Positions 17,329-23,588 of a DNA stretch of 35,412 bases are shown one piece after another. This DNA comes from a virus. Position numbers and translations under genes: made by a program. The notes beneath the pieces are model-generated. The model was not told the DNA's origin. It saw only the letters and a list, made by a program, of their open reading frames with translations, and did not search any database. Each line of letters begins with the position of its first letter. The stretch's first letter is position 1. Location: the IMG/VR virus record IMGVR_UViG_3300020198_000045, positions 1 to 35,412 of that record; one strand, 5' to 3'.

Positions 17329-17737
17329 TAGCCTGTTTGATCTTCTTTGCAAGAGAAGCTGGATCAGTATTGTAATCAGAATCAATTCGTTCTCCGGCCA
17401 TTTCAAGCATAAGATTTACTTCGCCCCCCACAAATTCTGCCATTTTTCTAAAATCTGTTCTATAATAGAAGATTGGAATACCTTTTGAAAAGGCATATCC
17501 AACTTCAAAGCAAGTACCAGAATCTGGATCAGGTTGATCTAGATTGGCAACAAGAATTTGACAAAGATTAAGGCTATCTATATTCATTAAGAATATAGAT
17601 TTTGCGTTTGCTTCTCTTTCTTCATGTTCTTGTGGAAGATAAACAAATTCTCCAAGTTTTTCAAGACTTCGCGCTAAATCTCTATTCCAACGTCTTTCAT
17701 ATGAAGTAAATAATGGCCCAGCCAAATAAATTCTCAT
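17318..17737 (-). CDS. Nucleoside 2-deoxyribosyltransferase-like protein
   Basis: 139 residues, the usual length. It carries the family motifs YLAGPLF (4-10), DQPDPDSGT (67-75) and FEVGYAFSKGIP with the catalytic Glu78. The family cleaves or transfers deoxyribose between nucleobases or hydrolyses (d)NMPs, so in a phage it suits nucleotide salvage or pool editing. ATGA overlap with the SWIM gene upstream indicates coupled translation. Confidence 0.85.
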   Translation of the reverse strand: MRIYLAGPLFTSYERRWNRDLARSLEKLGEFVYLPQEHEEREANAKSIFLMNIDSLNLCQILVANLDQPDPDSGTCFEVGYAFSKGIPIFYYRTDFRKMAEFVGGEVNLMLEMAGERIDSDYNTDPASLAKKIKQAIYK

Positions 17738-17925
17738 TTAATTAGATTCTTATTCGTCTTAAACCAATTTAGACGCCCTTCAATAATATGTTTGCAATCA
17801 GACTGCTGCTTTAGCTTAATCTTCCATGATTGGCATGTACAAGAATATCTGCCGGAGTCGAAAGTAACAGTATGAACTGTTTTTCCATTTGATGATAAAA
17901 GTCTAGCTTCAAGTCTCATTTTCAC
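17734..17925 (-). CDS. SWIM-type zinc finger miniprotein
   Basis: 63 residues from GTG 17925 (ATG 17919 is an alternative). YSCTCQSWK followed by DCKHI gives the CxC...CxH signature of SWIM zinc fingers, which bind DNA or proteins. Here the domain stands alone. It overlaps both neighbours by 4 nt. Confidence 0.75.
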   Translation of the reverse strand: MKMRLEARLLSSNGKTVHTVTFDSGRYSCTCQSWKIKLKQQSDCKHIIEGRLNWFKTNKNLIK

Positions 17926-18182
17926 ATAACCTCAATGTTAACTTCCTTGTCTTTAAGAAATTGTATCACATCTTCTTCTGAAAGAAGACGTATCCACCTC
18001 GCGTCATGTTTTTTAAAATAGAATGTTCGGCATTTTTCTGGAATATCCTGATCATCAGGCATAATAATAAACTGGCCATCAATTTTAACATGCAGAATAT
18101 CTCCGGATGCGCCGAGGATTTTGAGATTTTGATGGCAATTACAGCCAACAAAGGATCCTTGTATAATTTGAATTAATGCCAT
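17922..18182 (-). CDS. Hypothetical protein (86 aa)
   Basis: Has a CNCHQN motif near the N-terminus and then a beta-rich body ending in a helix (SEEDVIQFLKDKEVNIEVM). No family recognised. It starts 4 nt after the HAD gene without its own RBS, so coupled translation is likely. Confidence 0.6.
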   Translation of the reverse strand: MALIQIIQGSFVGCNCHQNLKILGASGDILHVKIDGQFIIMPDDQDIPEKCRTFYFKKHDARWIRLLSEEDVIQFLKDKEVNIEVM

Positions 18183-18186
18183 TTAA

Positions 18187-18510
18187 TTAATAACACACTC
18201 TTTTTCCAGTATTTTTTTCGACTCGCACCGCTTTATCATCCCACAATTCAATCATTGACATGGTTTTAACATTTGTTACTGGCAACTCCTGGCCTATATG
18301 TTTTAGACACCACTCTTGGATAATTCTTACTGCAAATTCTCTATTTCCATCATCGAGCCTCGCCGTAAAAACTTTAACTTCAATTCCACTTGAAATCCAA
18401 TCTTTAACTCTTTCTACCATAAGAGGAATTGGTTCACCAGTATGATGAATTCCCCTCCAATAATCATACATTGCCAATGTTCCATCAAAATCAACTCCAA
18501 TCCAACCCAT
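18187..18510 (-). CDS. Small HAD-family phosphatase
   Basis: 107 residues. Motif I VDFDGTL (nucleophile Asp7, general acid Asp9), motif II-like VFTAR near residue 50, and WDDKAV at the C-terminus as motif IV. No large cap domain, as in small phage HAD hydrolases that act on nucleotides or polynucleotide ends. It is the first gene of the left-arm transcript, with GAGGAGG before the ATG. Confidence 0.75.
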   Translation of the reverse strand: MGWIGVDFDGTLAMYDYWRGIHHTGEPIPLMVERVKDWISSGIEVKVFTARLDDGNREFAVRIIQEWCLKHIGQELPVTNVKTMSMIELWDDKAVRVEKNTGKRVCY

Positions 18511-18583
18511 ACATCCTCCTCATATCTGCACATTTCCTTTCGAGCATATAGCCCAATTCTAGTTTCACTACAATTTTATAATC

Positions 18584-18674
18584 CAGACTTTTTTTAAAAA
18601 AATTGTTTTCCAAAAAAAGACCTAGGGATCAGACTTTTTTTTAAAAAAATTGTTTTCCAAAAAAAGACCTAGGG
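18584..18674. repeat. Two tandem copies of a 45-bp A/T-tract repeat
   Basis: Each unit is CAGAC, T7 or T8, A7, TTGTTTTCC, A7 and GACCTAGGGA. The copies differ by one T. Phased A/T tracts usually bend DNA. The repeat sits directly upstream of the left-arm operon. Confidence 0.85.
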
Positions 18675-19060
18675 AGCTCATAAAGAATACCTAAATTGCC
18701 TATGCGAAAACATCGTCCCTACACTTCTCCATGTTCTCCATATCAGAAAGTTGATGACTCAATCTCCAAGCCGTGGCCCAGAGTCTAAGTCTAAAATCAA
18801 AGCGAATTCGACGATAAAAAATCCTCAGATAATCCTGGGCTGCCAATACTGCAATAATAACACTAGCAGGTAGTAGAACGGATATAGACTATAAGGTACA
18901 ATAGAATCCATATAGATATATATATTATAACATATAAAACTTATTTAGGGCCTATTACAATTCTACTGGTGGTCCTGCCCTCCTAACAGCCTCTTTTCAC
19001 TATATAAGGTATTAAAGAGCTGATTATACTCCATTAATGGGATTTAGTATAGTTAATTCC

Positions 19061-19079
19061 TGTCCAGACATACTGGACA
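19061..19079. promoter_or_regulatory. Inverted repeat, possible operator
   Basis: TGTCCAG-ACATA-CTGGACA, a 7-bp perfect dyad in the divergent region. It could be a repressor site or a small hairpin; no gene context decides. Confidence 0.4.
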
Positions 19080-19191
19080 CTAACAATTAGGCTAAATTTT
19101 AGAGCCGCCGGAAACAAATTCAAAATCGGATATTATTAGAAATAGAACTCGGACAAAGAAACTAAAAGAGGATAATGGATAACGTTAATAC

Positions 19192-19269
19192 TGGGAATTT
19201 TCATTCCCATGTATCATGTGACCGGTAGAATTTTCATCATCCTCCTCCCAGAGGGAGGAGGAGTTCTAC
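19192..19269. terminator. Twin hairpins at the left border of the array
   Basis: First hairpin 19192-19209 (TGGGAAT stem, loop TTTC, so the GAAA-type loop of the other copies is on the minus strand here). The second, 19225-19269, has the GTAGAA/TTCTAC base and a CCTCCTCCC arm. It borders the first cassette promoter. Confidence 0.6.
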
Positions 19270-19298
19270 TACCATACTTTTGCTACTTTGTAAACTGT

Positions 19299-19356
19299 TT
19301 TACTTTCCTTATAAACGTGATATAATGGTTTTACCAATAAATCGGTTATTGGTAAA
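19299..19356 (+). promoter_or_regulatory. Cassette promoter 1 with leader hairpin
   Basis: TTTACT at 19299, 16-bp spacer (others 17), TATAAT at 19321. The leader hairpin 19330-19356 has an 11-bp stem (TTTACCAATAA) and loop ATCGG. Confidence 0.8.
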
Positions 19357-19389
19357 CGGGCCACACGAAAAGCCCACAGGAGGTTCTCG

Positions 19390-19647
19390 ATGGTCTCCAT
19401 TATGTCTACTCGCTGCTACACTTGTTCAAAATCTCGTAGCCACATGTCTGCTGATCCAAGGGTCGTGTATTGTGGACAGTGTCGACAGCACTCTCTACAA
19501 AGGCTTTATCTGCAATGGAATGCTCTCAAGTCTATTGGTGCAAGCCCCGAAATTCTCAAAGACTGGCGTATTATGATCAAAGACCTTGAAACATGGTGTG
19601 ATGCTTTAGGCTACGGAGTACCACAATTTTCAATCAATAAAAGTTAG
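19390..19647 (+). CDS. Cassette 1: zinc-ribbon protein (85 aa)
   Basis: AGGAGG lies 6 nt before ATG 19390. CYTC and CGQC about 16 residues apart form a zinc ribbon in the first third. The rest is helical (LYLQWNALKSIGASPEILKD) and may be an interaction domain. It has its own promoter upstream and twin hairpins 9 nt after the stop. Family unknown. Confidence 0.7.
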   Translation: MVSIMSTRCYTCSKSRSHMSADPRVVYCGQCRQHSLQRLYLQWNALKSIGASPEILKDWRIMIKDLETWCDALGYGVPQFSINKS

Positions 19648-19655
19648 TTAGAGTG

Positions 19656-19739
19656 CACGGGGGGAATGAAAATTCCCCCCGTGTCTCAACCCGTAGAACC
19701 CGAACAGAACCCCCTCCCGAAGGGAGGGGGAAGTTCTAC
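19656..19739 (+). terminator. Twin hairpins after cassette 1
   Basis: H1 19656-19683: 12-bp stem from CACG6AAT closed by GAAA. H2 19693-19739: GTAGAAC/GTTCTAC base, internal loop, then a CCCCCTCCC/GGGAGGGGG arm with a GAA loop. No U tract follows, so termination may rely on the strong stems or on processing. Confidence 0.65.
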
Positions 19740-19768
19740 TATCATACTTTCTCTCTTTTGTACACTGG

Positions 19769-19826
19769 TTTACTTTTCCATTCCGACCATATATAATGAT
19801 TTCACCAATAAAAAACGAGTATTGGT
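19769..19826 (+). promoter_or_regulatory. Cassette promoter 2 with leader hairpin
   Basis: TTTACT-17-TATAAT (19769, 19792). Leader hairpin ACCAATA / loop AAAAACGAG / TATTGGT at 19804-19826. Confidence 0.85.
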
Positions 19827-19862
19827 AAACCGAGCTACCTGTCTTACGAAGGAGTTAGGTCT

Positions 19863-20138
19863 ATGACATTACGACATATCGTCACGAAGTTTCGTGGAAC
19901 GTGCTCAGGCATCTGTAAGAATAAGATCTCTGTTGGAGAGTATGTCATATGGGATCCTGACTCTAGAGAGATCTGGCATTCAGGATGCAGAACAGCTGGT
20001 GTTAATCCCGCTCTCGATCAGGAATCTGCAGAGGGAGTTCGGGAAGTCGAGCGCTACCAAGCAAATCTAAAGTTTTTCGGTGAAGAGTATGCAGCAGCCG
20101 AGGAAAGAATATGGGAGGGGCGTCTCGGATACGACTAG
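19863..20138 (+). CDS. Cassette 2: treble-clef-like zinc finger protein (91 aa)
   Basis: Start ATG 19863 after AAGGAG. C-x3-C at CSGIC, then ISVGEYVIWDPDSREIWHSGC, fits a small C..C...G...W-x-H-x2-C zinc finger known in many phage and actinobacterial miniproteins. The same W-x-H-x2-C ending recurs in cassette 3. The C-terminal half is an acidic helix (FFGEEYAAAEERIWEGRL). Likely DNA- or protein-binding; target unknown. Confidence 0.7.
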   Translation: MTLRHIVTKFRGTCSGICKNKISVGEYVIWDPDSREIWHSGCRTAGVNPALDQESAEGVREVERYQANLKFFGEEYAAAEERIWEGRLGYD

Positions 20139-20155
20139 TCCAAAATGATGAAATC

Positions 20156-20237
20156 CACGGGGGAATGAAAATTCCCCCGTGTCTCAACCCGTAGAACCTG
20201 AACAGAACCCCCTCCCGAAGGGAGGGGGAAGTTCTAC
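20156..20237 (+). terminator. Twin hairpins after cassette 2
   Basis: H1 20156-20181 has only five G paired with five C (six in cassette 1), so run length changes on both arms together. H2 20191-20237. Confidence 0.65.
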
Positions 20238-20266
20238 TATCACACTTTCTCTCCTTTGTACACTTG

Positions 20267-20325
20267 TTTACTTTTCCATTCCGACCATATATAATGGTCT
20301 TACCAATAAAAAACGAGTATTGGTA
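20267..20325 (+). promoter_or_regulatory. Cassette promoter 3 with leader hairpin
   Basis: TTTACT-17-TATAAT (20267, 20290). Hairpin TACCAATA / AAAAACGAG / TATTGGTA at 20301-20325. Confidence 0.85.
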
Positions 20326-20352
20326 AACCAATCCATTAAGGAAAGGAAACAA

Positions 20353-20508
20353 ATGACTGATACTGTCATATGCATCGTATGTGGCCAACCGCCCATCATT
20401 GGACGCTTCATGATCAAGATTGATAGGGGTTGGATTCATGTGGATACCTGCATCGCTAGCTGGCCTCAATACCCCTTCATAATGCGTTCTTCAGGCTGGA
20501 AGCCGTAA
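20353..20508 (+). CDS. Cassette 3: zinc finger miniprotein (51 aa)
   Basis: Start ATG 20353 follows AAGGAAAGG; the longer in-frame opening overlaps promoter and leader and is rejected. CIVC, then IIGRFMIKIDRGWIHVDTC, gives C-x2-C...W-x-H-x2-C. It is a paralogue of the 37-aa protein at 23435 and of the 31-aa minus-strand protein at 34452 (shared C-x2-C-x5-I-x-G-x-FMIK...GW-x-H). Confidence 0.7.
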   Translation: MTDTVICIVCGQPPIIGRFMIKIDRGWIHVDTCIASWPQYPFIMRSSGWKP

Positions 20509-20520
20509 CACACAAACAAG

Positions 20521-20611
20521 TCGGGAGGGTAGGAACAAACCTATCCTCCCGAAGTGGAAGAAGGGGTAGAACCCGAACAGAACCCCCTCCCGAAGGGAGG
20601 GGAAATTCTAC
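20521..20611 (+). terminator. Twin hairpins after cassette 3 (variant H1)
   Basis: H1 20521-20552 is a different sequence (TCGGGAGGGTAGG arm, loop AACAAA, one G-U pair). H2 20566-20611 keeps the GTAGAA/TTCTAC base. Confidence 0.65.
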
Positions 20612-20640
20612 TACCACACTTTTGCTCTCCTGTACACTGG

Positions 20641-20700
20641 TTTACTTCTCTTTCTAAACCGTATATAATGATCTCATCAATAAAAACGGTTATTGGTAAA
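20641..20700 (+). promoter_or_regulatory. Cassette promoter 4 with leader hairpin
   Basis: TTTACT-17-TATAAT (20641, 20664). The leader left arm is ATCAATAA against TTATTGGT, a C-to-T change kept as a U-G wobble. Confidence 0.85.
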
Positions 20701-20724
20701 ACAACCACAAGGAAAGGAATTGTC

Positions 20725-21069
20725 ATGAAGCAATCGTATTACAACCTTTGGGAAAACACTTGGAAGGAGTGGGACCCCGACAAGGGTGGTACATTCATTG
20801 CAGTTCATTCCGTATCAAATGCTTCGAGCAGACCACAGCACGATTTACAGAAAATAGTTGCAGAACTCGCGTGGGAGGTCTCTCGAGATCCCAGCTGGAT
20901 GAACGCGAAGATCTATAAGGTACCATGCATCTTCTCTCGTCATGACTCTTGGATCGAGCAAACGTACGAACTGCCACTCGATCTTGTGGAAGAGGCGAAA
21001 AGTATGTCATGGGAATGGCAGAAGGAAGTTTTTGAACGTAGCCACGGTTTAGTTGGGTTCTGGAGGTAG
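20725..21069 (+). CDS. Cassette 4: Trp-rich hypothetical protein (114 aa)
   Basis: Start ATG 20725 after GGAAAGGA. The sequence is rich in Trp (MKQSYYNLWENTWKEWDPDK) with a central helical part (LQKIVAELAWEVSRD) and a SWEWQKEVFERSHGLVGFWR ending. No family recognised. A deleted relic of this same cassette lies at 22019-22145. Confidence 0.65.
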   Translation: MKQSYYNLWENTWKEWDPDKGGTFIAVHSVSNASSRPQHDLQKIVAELAWEVSRDPSWMNAKIYKVPCIFSRHDSWIEQTYELPLDLVEEAKSMSWEWQKEVFERSHGLVGFWR

Positions 21070-21087
21070 GCGCTTCATAGGACATCA

Positions 21088-21171
21088 CATGGGGGGAATG
21101 AAAATTCCCCCCGTGTTCAACCCCGTAGAACCCGAACAGAACCCCCTCCCGAAGGGAGGGGGAAGTTCTAC
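21088..21171 (+). terminator. Twin hairpins after cassette 4
   Basis: H1 21088-21115 begins CATG and ends CGTG (U-G pair). H2 21125-21171 standard. Confidence 0.65.
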
Positions 21172-21200
21172 TATCACACTTTTGTCCCTTTGTACACTGG

Positions 21201-21258
21201 TTTACTTTTCCATTCCGACCATATATAATGGTCCTACCAATAAAAATGGTTATTGGAA
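21201..21258 (+). promoter_or_regulatory. Cassette promoter 5 with leader hairpin
   Basis: TTTACT-17-TATAAT (21201, 21224). Leader loop AAATGG. The right arm runs straight into GGAAGGGGG, which serves as RBS. Confidence 0.8.
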
Positions 21259-21271
21259 GGGGGTACAGACG

Positions 21272-21475
21272 ATGGATTTGGGAATGCACAGGCACGGATG
21301 GGCCAGAAACATCCAAGAGAGCCACCCCAAGTGGGAGTGGAAAAACTACACGGTAACCGTTTCGTGGGAGTGCCGCTGTGGAGCGCGCGTCATCCAGGCC
21401 CAAACCTTCCGCGAGCCGAGTAAAGAGTCAGAGCAGCCCGAAGTCGAAGTGATTTACGCAGACGAGACGGCCTGA
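21272..21475 (+). CDS. Cassette 5a: HRH/WECxCG protein (67 aa)
   Basis: MDLGMHRHGWARNIQES, then YTVTVSWECRCGARV, with an acidic tail. His and Cys pairs suggest a metal site. It is a clear paralogue of the protein at 27897-28214 (HRH-x-W...YTV-x-V-x-WEC-x-CGA). GC content is higher than in neighbouring cassettes, hinting at separate acquisition. Confidence 0.65.
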   Translation: MDLGMHRHGWARNIQESHPKWEWKNYTVTVSWECRCGARVIQAQTFREPSKESEQPEVEVIYADETA

Positions 21476-21515
21476 AGAACGAGCTCGCGGCGAGCGAGCC
21501 ATAGAGAGTAGCGGG

Positions 21516-21537
21516 GCGTCTTGACCGACGCCCCAGG
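21516..21537 (+). promoter_or_regulatory. Intercistronic hairpin
   Basis: GGGGCGTC-TTGACC-GACGCCCC, 8-bp stem, directly before AGGAGG. The segment TGACCGACGCCC plus AGGAGG recurs before the paralogous gene at 27897. Confidence 0.5.
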
Positions 21538-21581
21538 AGGGCGAAGTGATCACCGACACAAGAATGGAAGGAGTTAAGCCC

Positions 21582-21746
21582 ATGCGGAAGTCTAGCGGCA
21601 CTGTTCATTGCCTTCGTTGTAGAGTCCTGTACGATCTGGTCTCGTATCCCGCAGGCACTACGACCACCGCCTGTTACAAGTGCAGGAATCGCCAGGATAT
21701 CAAGGGGACATCGATCCTGAAGTTTCCTGATGGTCGGATTGGATAG
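21582..21746 (+). CDS. Cassette 5b: zinc-ribbon miniprotein (54 aa)
   Basis: ATG 21582 is chosen because AAGGAG lies 8 nt before it; upstream in-frame starts lack an RBS. CLRC and CYKC about 20 residues apart form a zinc ribbon, with a basic C-terminus. It is GC-rich like 5a and probably co-transcribed with it. Confidence 0.6.
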   Translation: MRKSSGTVHCLRCRVLYDLVSYPAGTTTTACYKCRNRQDIKGTSILKFPDGRIG

Positions 21747-21753
21747 CCGACAT

Positions 21754-21780
21754 CTCACCAATAAAAACGTTTATTGACAC
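21754..21780 (+). repeat. Orphan leader hairpin without promoter
   Basis: TCACCAATAAAAACG then TTTATTGACA: a degraded copy of the cassette leader, lacking -35/-10 boxes and twin hairpins upstream. It probably marks an old cassette fusion between 5b and the next gene. Confidence 0.55.
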
Positions 21781-21808
21781 AACAACAGCAAGGAAAGGAG
21801 GAATGATC

Positions 21809-22018
21809 ATGAAGCTAGAAATAAATATAGACAATGACCAGATTAAGGTCCTTGTTGATTGCGCAGTAGCAATTGATGCAATTGCATTGGCATTCGCAGA
21901 TCTAGGTATCAAAGCTCCAGAAGAAATTGAGGCTATGAGAGCGACATCTAAGGAGCTGAGACGACTACATCTCGTGCACTACGTGTGGGCGGCTCTTAGG
22001 AATCCCGGCGTGGTCTAA
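21809..22018 (+). CDS. Cassette 5c: small acidic helical protein (69 aa)
   Basis: ATG 21809 is preferred over 21803 because AAGGAGG needs 7 nt of spacing. Starts MKLEINIDNDQIKVLVD. Helical, ending VHYVWAALRNPGVV. That ending resembles the IWKAL-x-(N/D)P segment of the 22372 and 24297 proteins. Its stop codon lies inside the relic leader that follows. Confidence 0.55.
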   Translation: MKLEINIDNDQIKVLVDCAVAIDAIALAFADLGIKAPEEIEAMRATSKELRRLHLVHYVWAALRNPGVV

Positions 22019-22110
22019 ACGGTTATTGGTAAAACAACCACAAGGAAAGGAAGGGAGTTTTTGAACGTAGCCACGGTTTAGTTGGGTTCTGGCGGTAGGC
22101 GCTTCATAGG
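22019..22110 (+). pseudogene. Deletion scar of cassette 4
   Basis: The right half of a leader hairpin and the RBS (matching 20687-20719) are joined directly to the last 13 or so codons of the cassette 4 gene and its 3' flank (matching 21029-21087). About 300 bp of coding sequence is missing. The junction falls at an AAGGAA/GGAAG stretch present in both parents. No ORF remains. Confidence 0.8.
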
Positions 22111-22116
22111 ACATCA

Positions 22117-22198
22117 CATGGTGGGAATGAAAATTTCCCCCATGTTCAACCCGTAGAACCCGAACAGAACCCCCTCCCGAAGGGAGGGGGGGTTCTAC
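22117..22198 (+). terminator. Twin hairpins of the scar cassette
   Basis: H1 22117-22144 is decayed (CATGGTGGG against CCCCCATG, one mismatch). H2 22153-22198 is intact. Confidence 0.6.
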
Positions 22199-22237
22199 TG
22201 TTCTACTACCACACTTTTGCTCCGTTGTACACCCCTA

Positions 22238-22335
22238 TTTACGAACGTAATTTTTTAATATATAATTAATTCGTTAATTAAATTAATTAATTAATTAATT
22301 TAATTAATTTATTCGAATAAACGGTATTCGAATAA
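22238..22335 (+). promoter_or_regulatory. Divergent cassette promoter 6, AT-rich leader and leader hairpin with a new stem
   Basis: TTTACG-17-TATAAT (22238, 22261). The leader contains an unusual TTAATTAA-rich tract (22262-22310) and then hairpin 22309-22335 with an 11-bp stem TTATTCGAATA/TATTCGAATAA and loop AACGG. The stem is unrelated to other cassettes but the loop and position match. Confidence 0.75.
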
Positions 22336-22340
22336 AAATA

Positions 22341-22358
22341 TTAGGGGGTGACCCCTAA
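22341..22358 (+). promoter_or_regulatory. Second leader hairpin beside the RBS
   Basis: TTAGGGG-GTGA-CCCCTAA: 7-bp stem closed by a GNRA tetraloop, ending 2-3 nt before AAGGAG. It could tune translation of the next gene. Confidence 0.5.
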
Positions 22359-22371
22359 AAGGAGTACGGCC

Positions 22372-22641
22372 ATGCAACCTGAACTCTTTAAGGCCTTGGA
22401 TGCAGCCATATGGCTTGCAGCTACAAAGCTCAATCGACAGGACGTCATTGAGTGGCTCCAAGATCTCCAGATGAAGGAAGACAATGACTTCGCCGTTATG
22501 AACGGCAGACCACATGAGCACACCTTTCATCTGCAGAAGGATCTCGGTCTTATCTGGAAAGCTCTCATGAACCCACAGATGGTAATCTGTGATGGAACAG
22601 AGACATGCCCAGTAGGTGACTTCCACCTGATCGAATCCTAA
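22372..22641 (+). CDS. Cassette 6: helical protein of the IWKAL family (89 aa)
   Basis: ATG 22372 after AAAAGGAG. Helices at LFKALDAAIWLAATKLNRQD and VIEWLQDLQM, then LIWKALMNPQMVICDGTETC. It is a paralogue of the 83-aa protein at 24297 (IWKALRDPSLTVCNG). Function unknown; the conserved C-x4-C and final His may bind metal. Confidence 0.65.
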   Translation: MQPELFKALDAAIWLAATKLNRQDVIEWLQDLQMKEDNDFAVMNGRPHEHTFHLQKDLGLIWKALMNPQMVICDGTETCPVGDFHLIES

Positions 22642-22647
22642 TCGATC

Positions 22648-22773
22648 GCACGGGGGGGACTCCATCCCCCCCGTGCCCCCTCCCCGTAGAACTTCTCTTC
22701 TTACTCTCTTCTTATTCTCTTCTTATTCTCTTCTTACTCTTACCCCCCTCCCGAAGGGAGGGGGGGGTTCTAC
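22648..22773 (+). terminator. Twin hairpins after cassette 6, expanded H2
   Basis: H1 22648-22676 has seven G / seven C and loop ACTCCAT. H2 22686-22773 carries an about 48-nt pyrimidine tandem repeat (unit TCTCTTCTTAT) inside its left arm before the usual CCCCTCCC stem. Confidence 0.6.
22693..22740. repeat. Pyrimidine tandem repeat
   Basis: Four copies of an 11-12-bp TCTCTTCTTA(C/T) unit within H2. Single copies occur after H2 at 27416-27428 and 28319-28332, so this is a local expansion. Confidence 0.7.
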
Positions 22774-22810
22774 TGTTCTACTACCACACTTTCTCTCCTT
22801 TGTACACTGG

Positions 22811-22869
22811 TTTACTTCTCCATTCCAACCGTATATAATGGTCTTACCAATAAAAACGAGTATTGGTAA
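22811..22869 (+). promoter_or_regulatory. Cassette promoter 7 with leader hairpin
   Basis: TTTACT-17-TATAAT (22811, 22834). Leader TACCAATA / AAAACGAG / TATTGGTA. Confidence 0.85.
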
Positions 22870-22891
22870 AACGACCCCTAAGGAGACAAGT

Positions 22892-23218
22892 ATGAAGAAC
22901 CGGCTAGACACAGCGACAGAGATCAAATGGCTTGGGGAAGCGAAACTGCTTATAATCGACCTCTCCCATCGCAACGATGGACAGATCATGAGCCTGATCA
23001 GGCACTGCGACATCATGGGTACCCAACGTGAGTACTCTGGCCTCCCATCCAGCGACGTTCGATTCTTCCGAGAGTTGGCCATGAAGCTCCGCATGATGAT
23101 CGGGGCCGAGGATTACCCAGAGTATCCCCTGGCCACCGACAACCCCACCAAATTCACCCAGAAGTGGAAGGACCGATGGGGAACTAAGTACCCAATCAAT
23201 CTCGAAGAGGCACAGTAG
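22892..23218 (+). CDS. Cassette 7: hypothetical protein (108 aa)
   Basis: ATG 22892 after AAGGAG; upstream frame extension crosses the promoter and is rejected. Predominantly helical (TEIKWLGEAKLLIIDLSHRN; FFRELAMKLRMMIGAED) with a Pro/Trp-rich end. No recognised family. Confidence 0.65.
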   Translation: MKNRLDTATEIKWLGEAKLLIIDLSHRNDGQIMSLIRHCDIMGTQREYSGLPSSDVRFFRELAMKLRMMIGAEDYPEYPLATDNPTKFTQKWKDRWGTKYPINLEEAQ

Positions 23219-23225
23219 GCCTCCA

Positions 23226-23309
23226 CACGGGGGGAATGAAAATTCCCCCCGTGTCTCAACCCGTAGAACCTGAACAGAACCCCCTCCCGAAGGGAGGGGG
23301 GGGTTCTAC
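23226..23309 (+). terminator. Twin hairpins after cassette 7
   Basis: H1 23226-23253 and H2 23263-23309. The segment is nearly identical to that after cassette 1. Confidence 0.65.
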
Positions 23310-23346
23310 TGTTCTACTACCACACTTTTGTTCCTTTGTAAACTGG

Positions 23347-23409
23347 TTTACTTCTCCCCTCAAACCATATATAATGGTCTTACCAATAAAAAACGGTTAT
23401 TGGTAAAAC
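23347..23409 (+). promoter_or_regulatory. Cassette promoter 8 with leader hairpin
   Basis: TTTACT-17-TATAAT (23347, 23370). The -35 sits in GTAAAC-TG-GTTTAC (23338-23351). Leader loop AAAACGG. Confidence 0.85.
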
Positions 23410-23434
23410 GACCCCCTCAGAAAGGGAAACCGAT

Positions 23435-23548
23435 ATGGTTTGCGTAAAGTGCAATCGCCCCTACATCATGGGGCACTTCATGATTAAGACCGCCGAGGGT
23501 TGGAAGCATCTGGCGTGGTCAGTGCTTGGTGGTGGTTGCCCACGTTAG
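23435..23548 (+). CDS. Cassette 8a: zinc finger miniprotein (37 aa)
   Basis: MVCVKCNRPYIMGHFMIK, then GWKH and a final GGGCPR, after GAAAGGGAAACCGAT. It is almost identical to the 31-aa minus-strand protein at 34452-34547, from which it differs mainly by a six-residue insertion between GWKH and GGC. C-x2-C plus H and C form a compact zinc site. Confidence 0.7.
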   Translation: MVCVKCNRPYIMGHFMIKTAEGWKHLAWSVLGGGCPR

Positions 23549-23558
23549 CTCAAATTAG

Positions 23559-23576
23559 TTGAGGATTAATCCTCAA
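23559..23576. promoter_or_regulatory. Perfect 18-bp palindrome before an RBS
   Basis: TTGAGGATTAATCCTCAA immediately followed by GGAG. The same palindrome recurs at 23800-23817. Operator or translation-control hairpin. Confidence 0.55.
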
Positions 23577-23588
23577 GGAGCGTGAATC

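Larger units (their letters stand above)
18511..19298. other. Divergent gene-poor region
   Basis: About 790 bases between the leftward head operon and the rightward cassette array. It holds the tandem A/T-tract repeat, an AT-rich stretch near 18910-18945, an inverted repeat at 19061-19079, and the first array hairpins. One minus-strand open frame between stops (18700-18888; its stop codon is 18700-18702) would encode a hydrophobic then Arg-rich peptide ending MENMEKCRDDVFA. It lacks a good start codon, so it is not called. No tRNA was seen. Confidence 0.5.

Noticed and set aside
18700-18888. Small membrane-like frame in the divergent region
   Set aside because: Hydrophobic then Arg-rich peptide looks protein-like but there is no ATG, GTG or placed RBS before the hydrophobic part. 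Left uncalled.
18676-19190. tRNA or tmRNA gene in the gene-poor region
   Set aside because: No cloverleaf, T-loop GTTCRA or CCA-type ends were found by eye on either strand.
19656-19739. Ordinary rho-independent terminators
   Set aside because: Stems are strong but there is no U tract after H1 or H2, so a plain intrinsic terminator label is not certain. They are listed as terminators with reduced confidence.
20002-21403. Long minus-strand ORFs across the array (20002-20469, 20795-21403, 26836-27369)
   Set aside because: They read through the conserved promoters and hairpins in antisense, so they recur in each cassette as artefacts. No RBS, and their sequence is set by the regulatory repeats.
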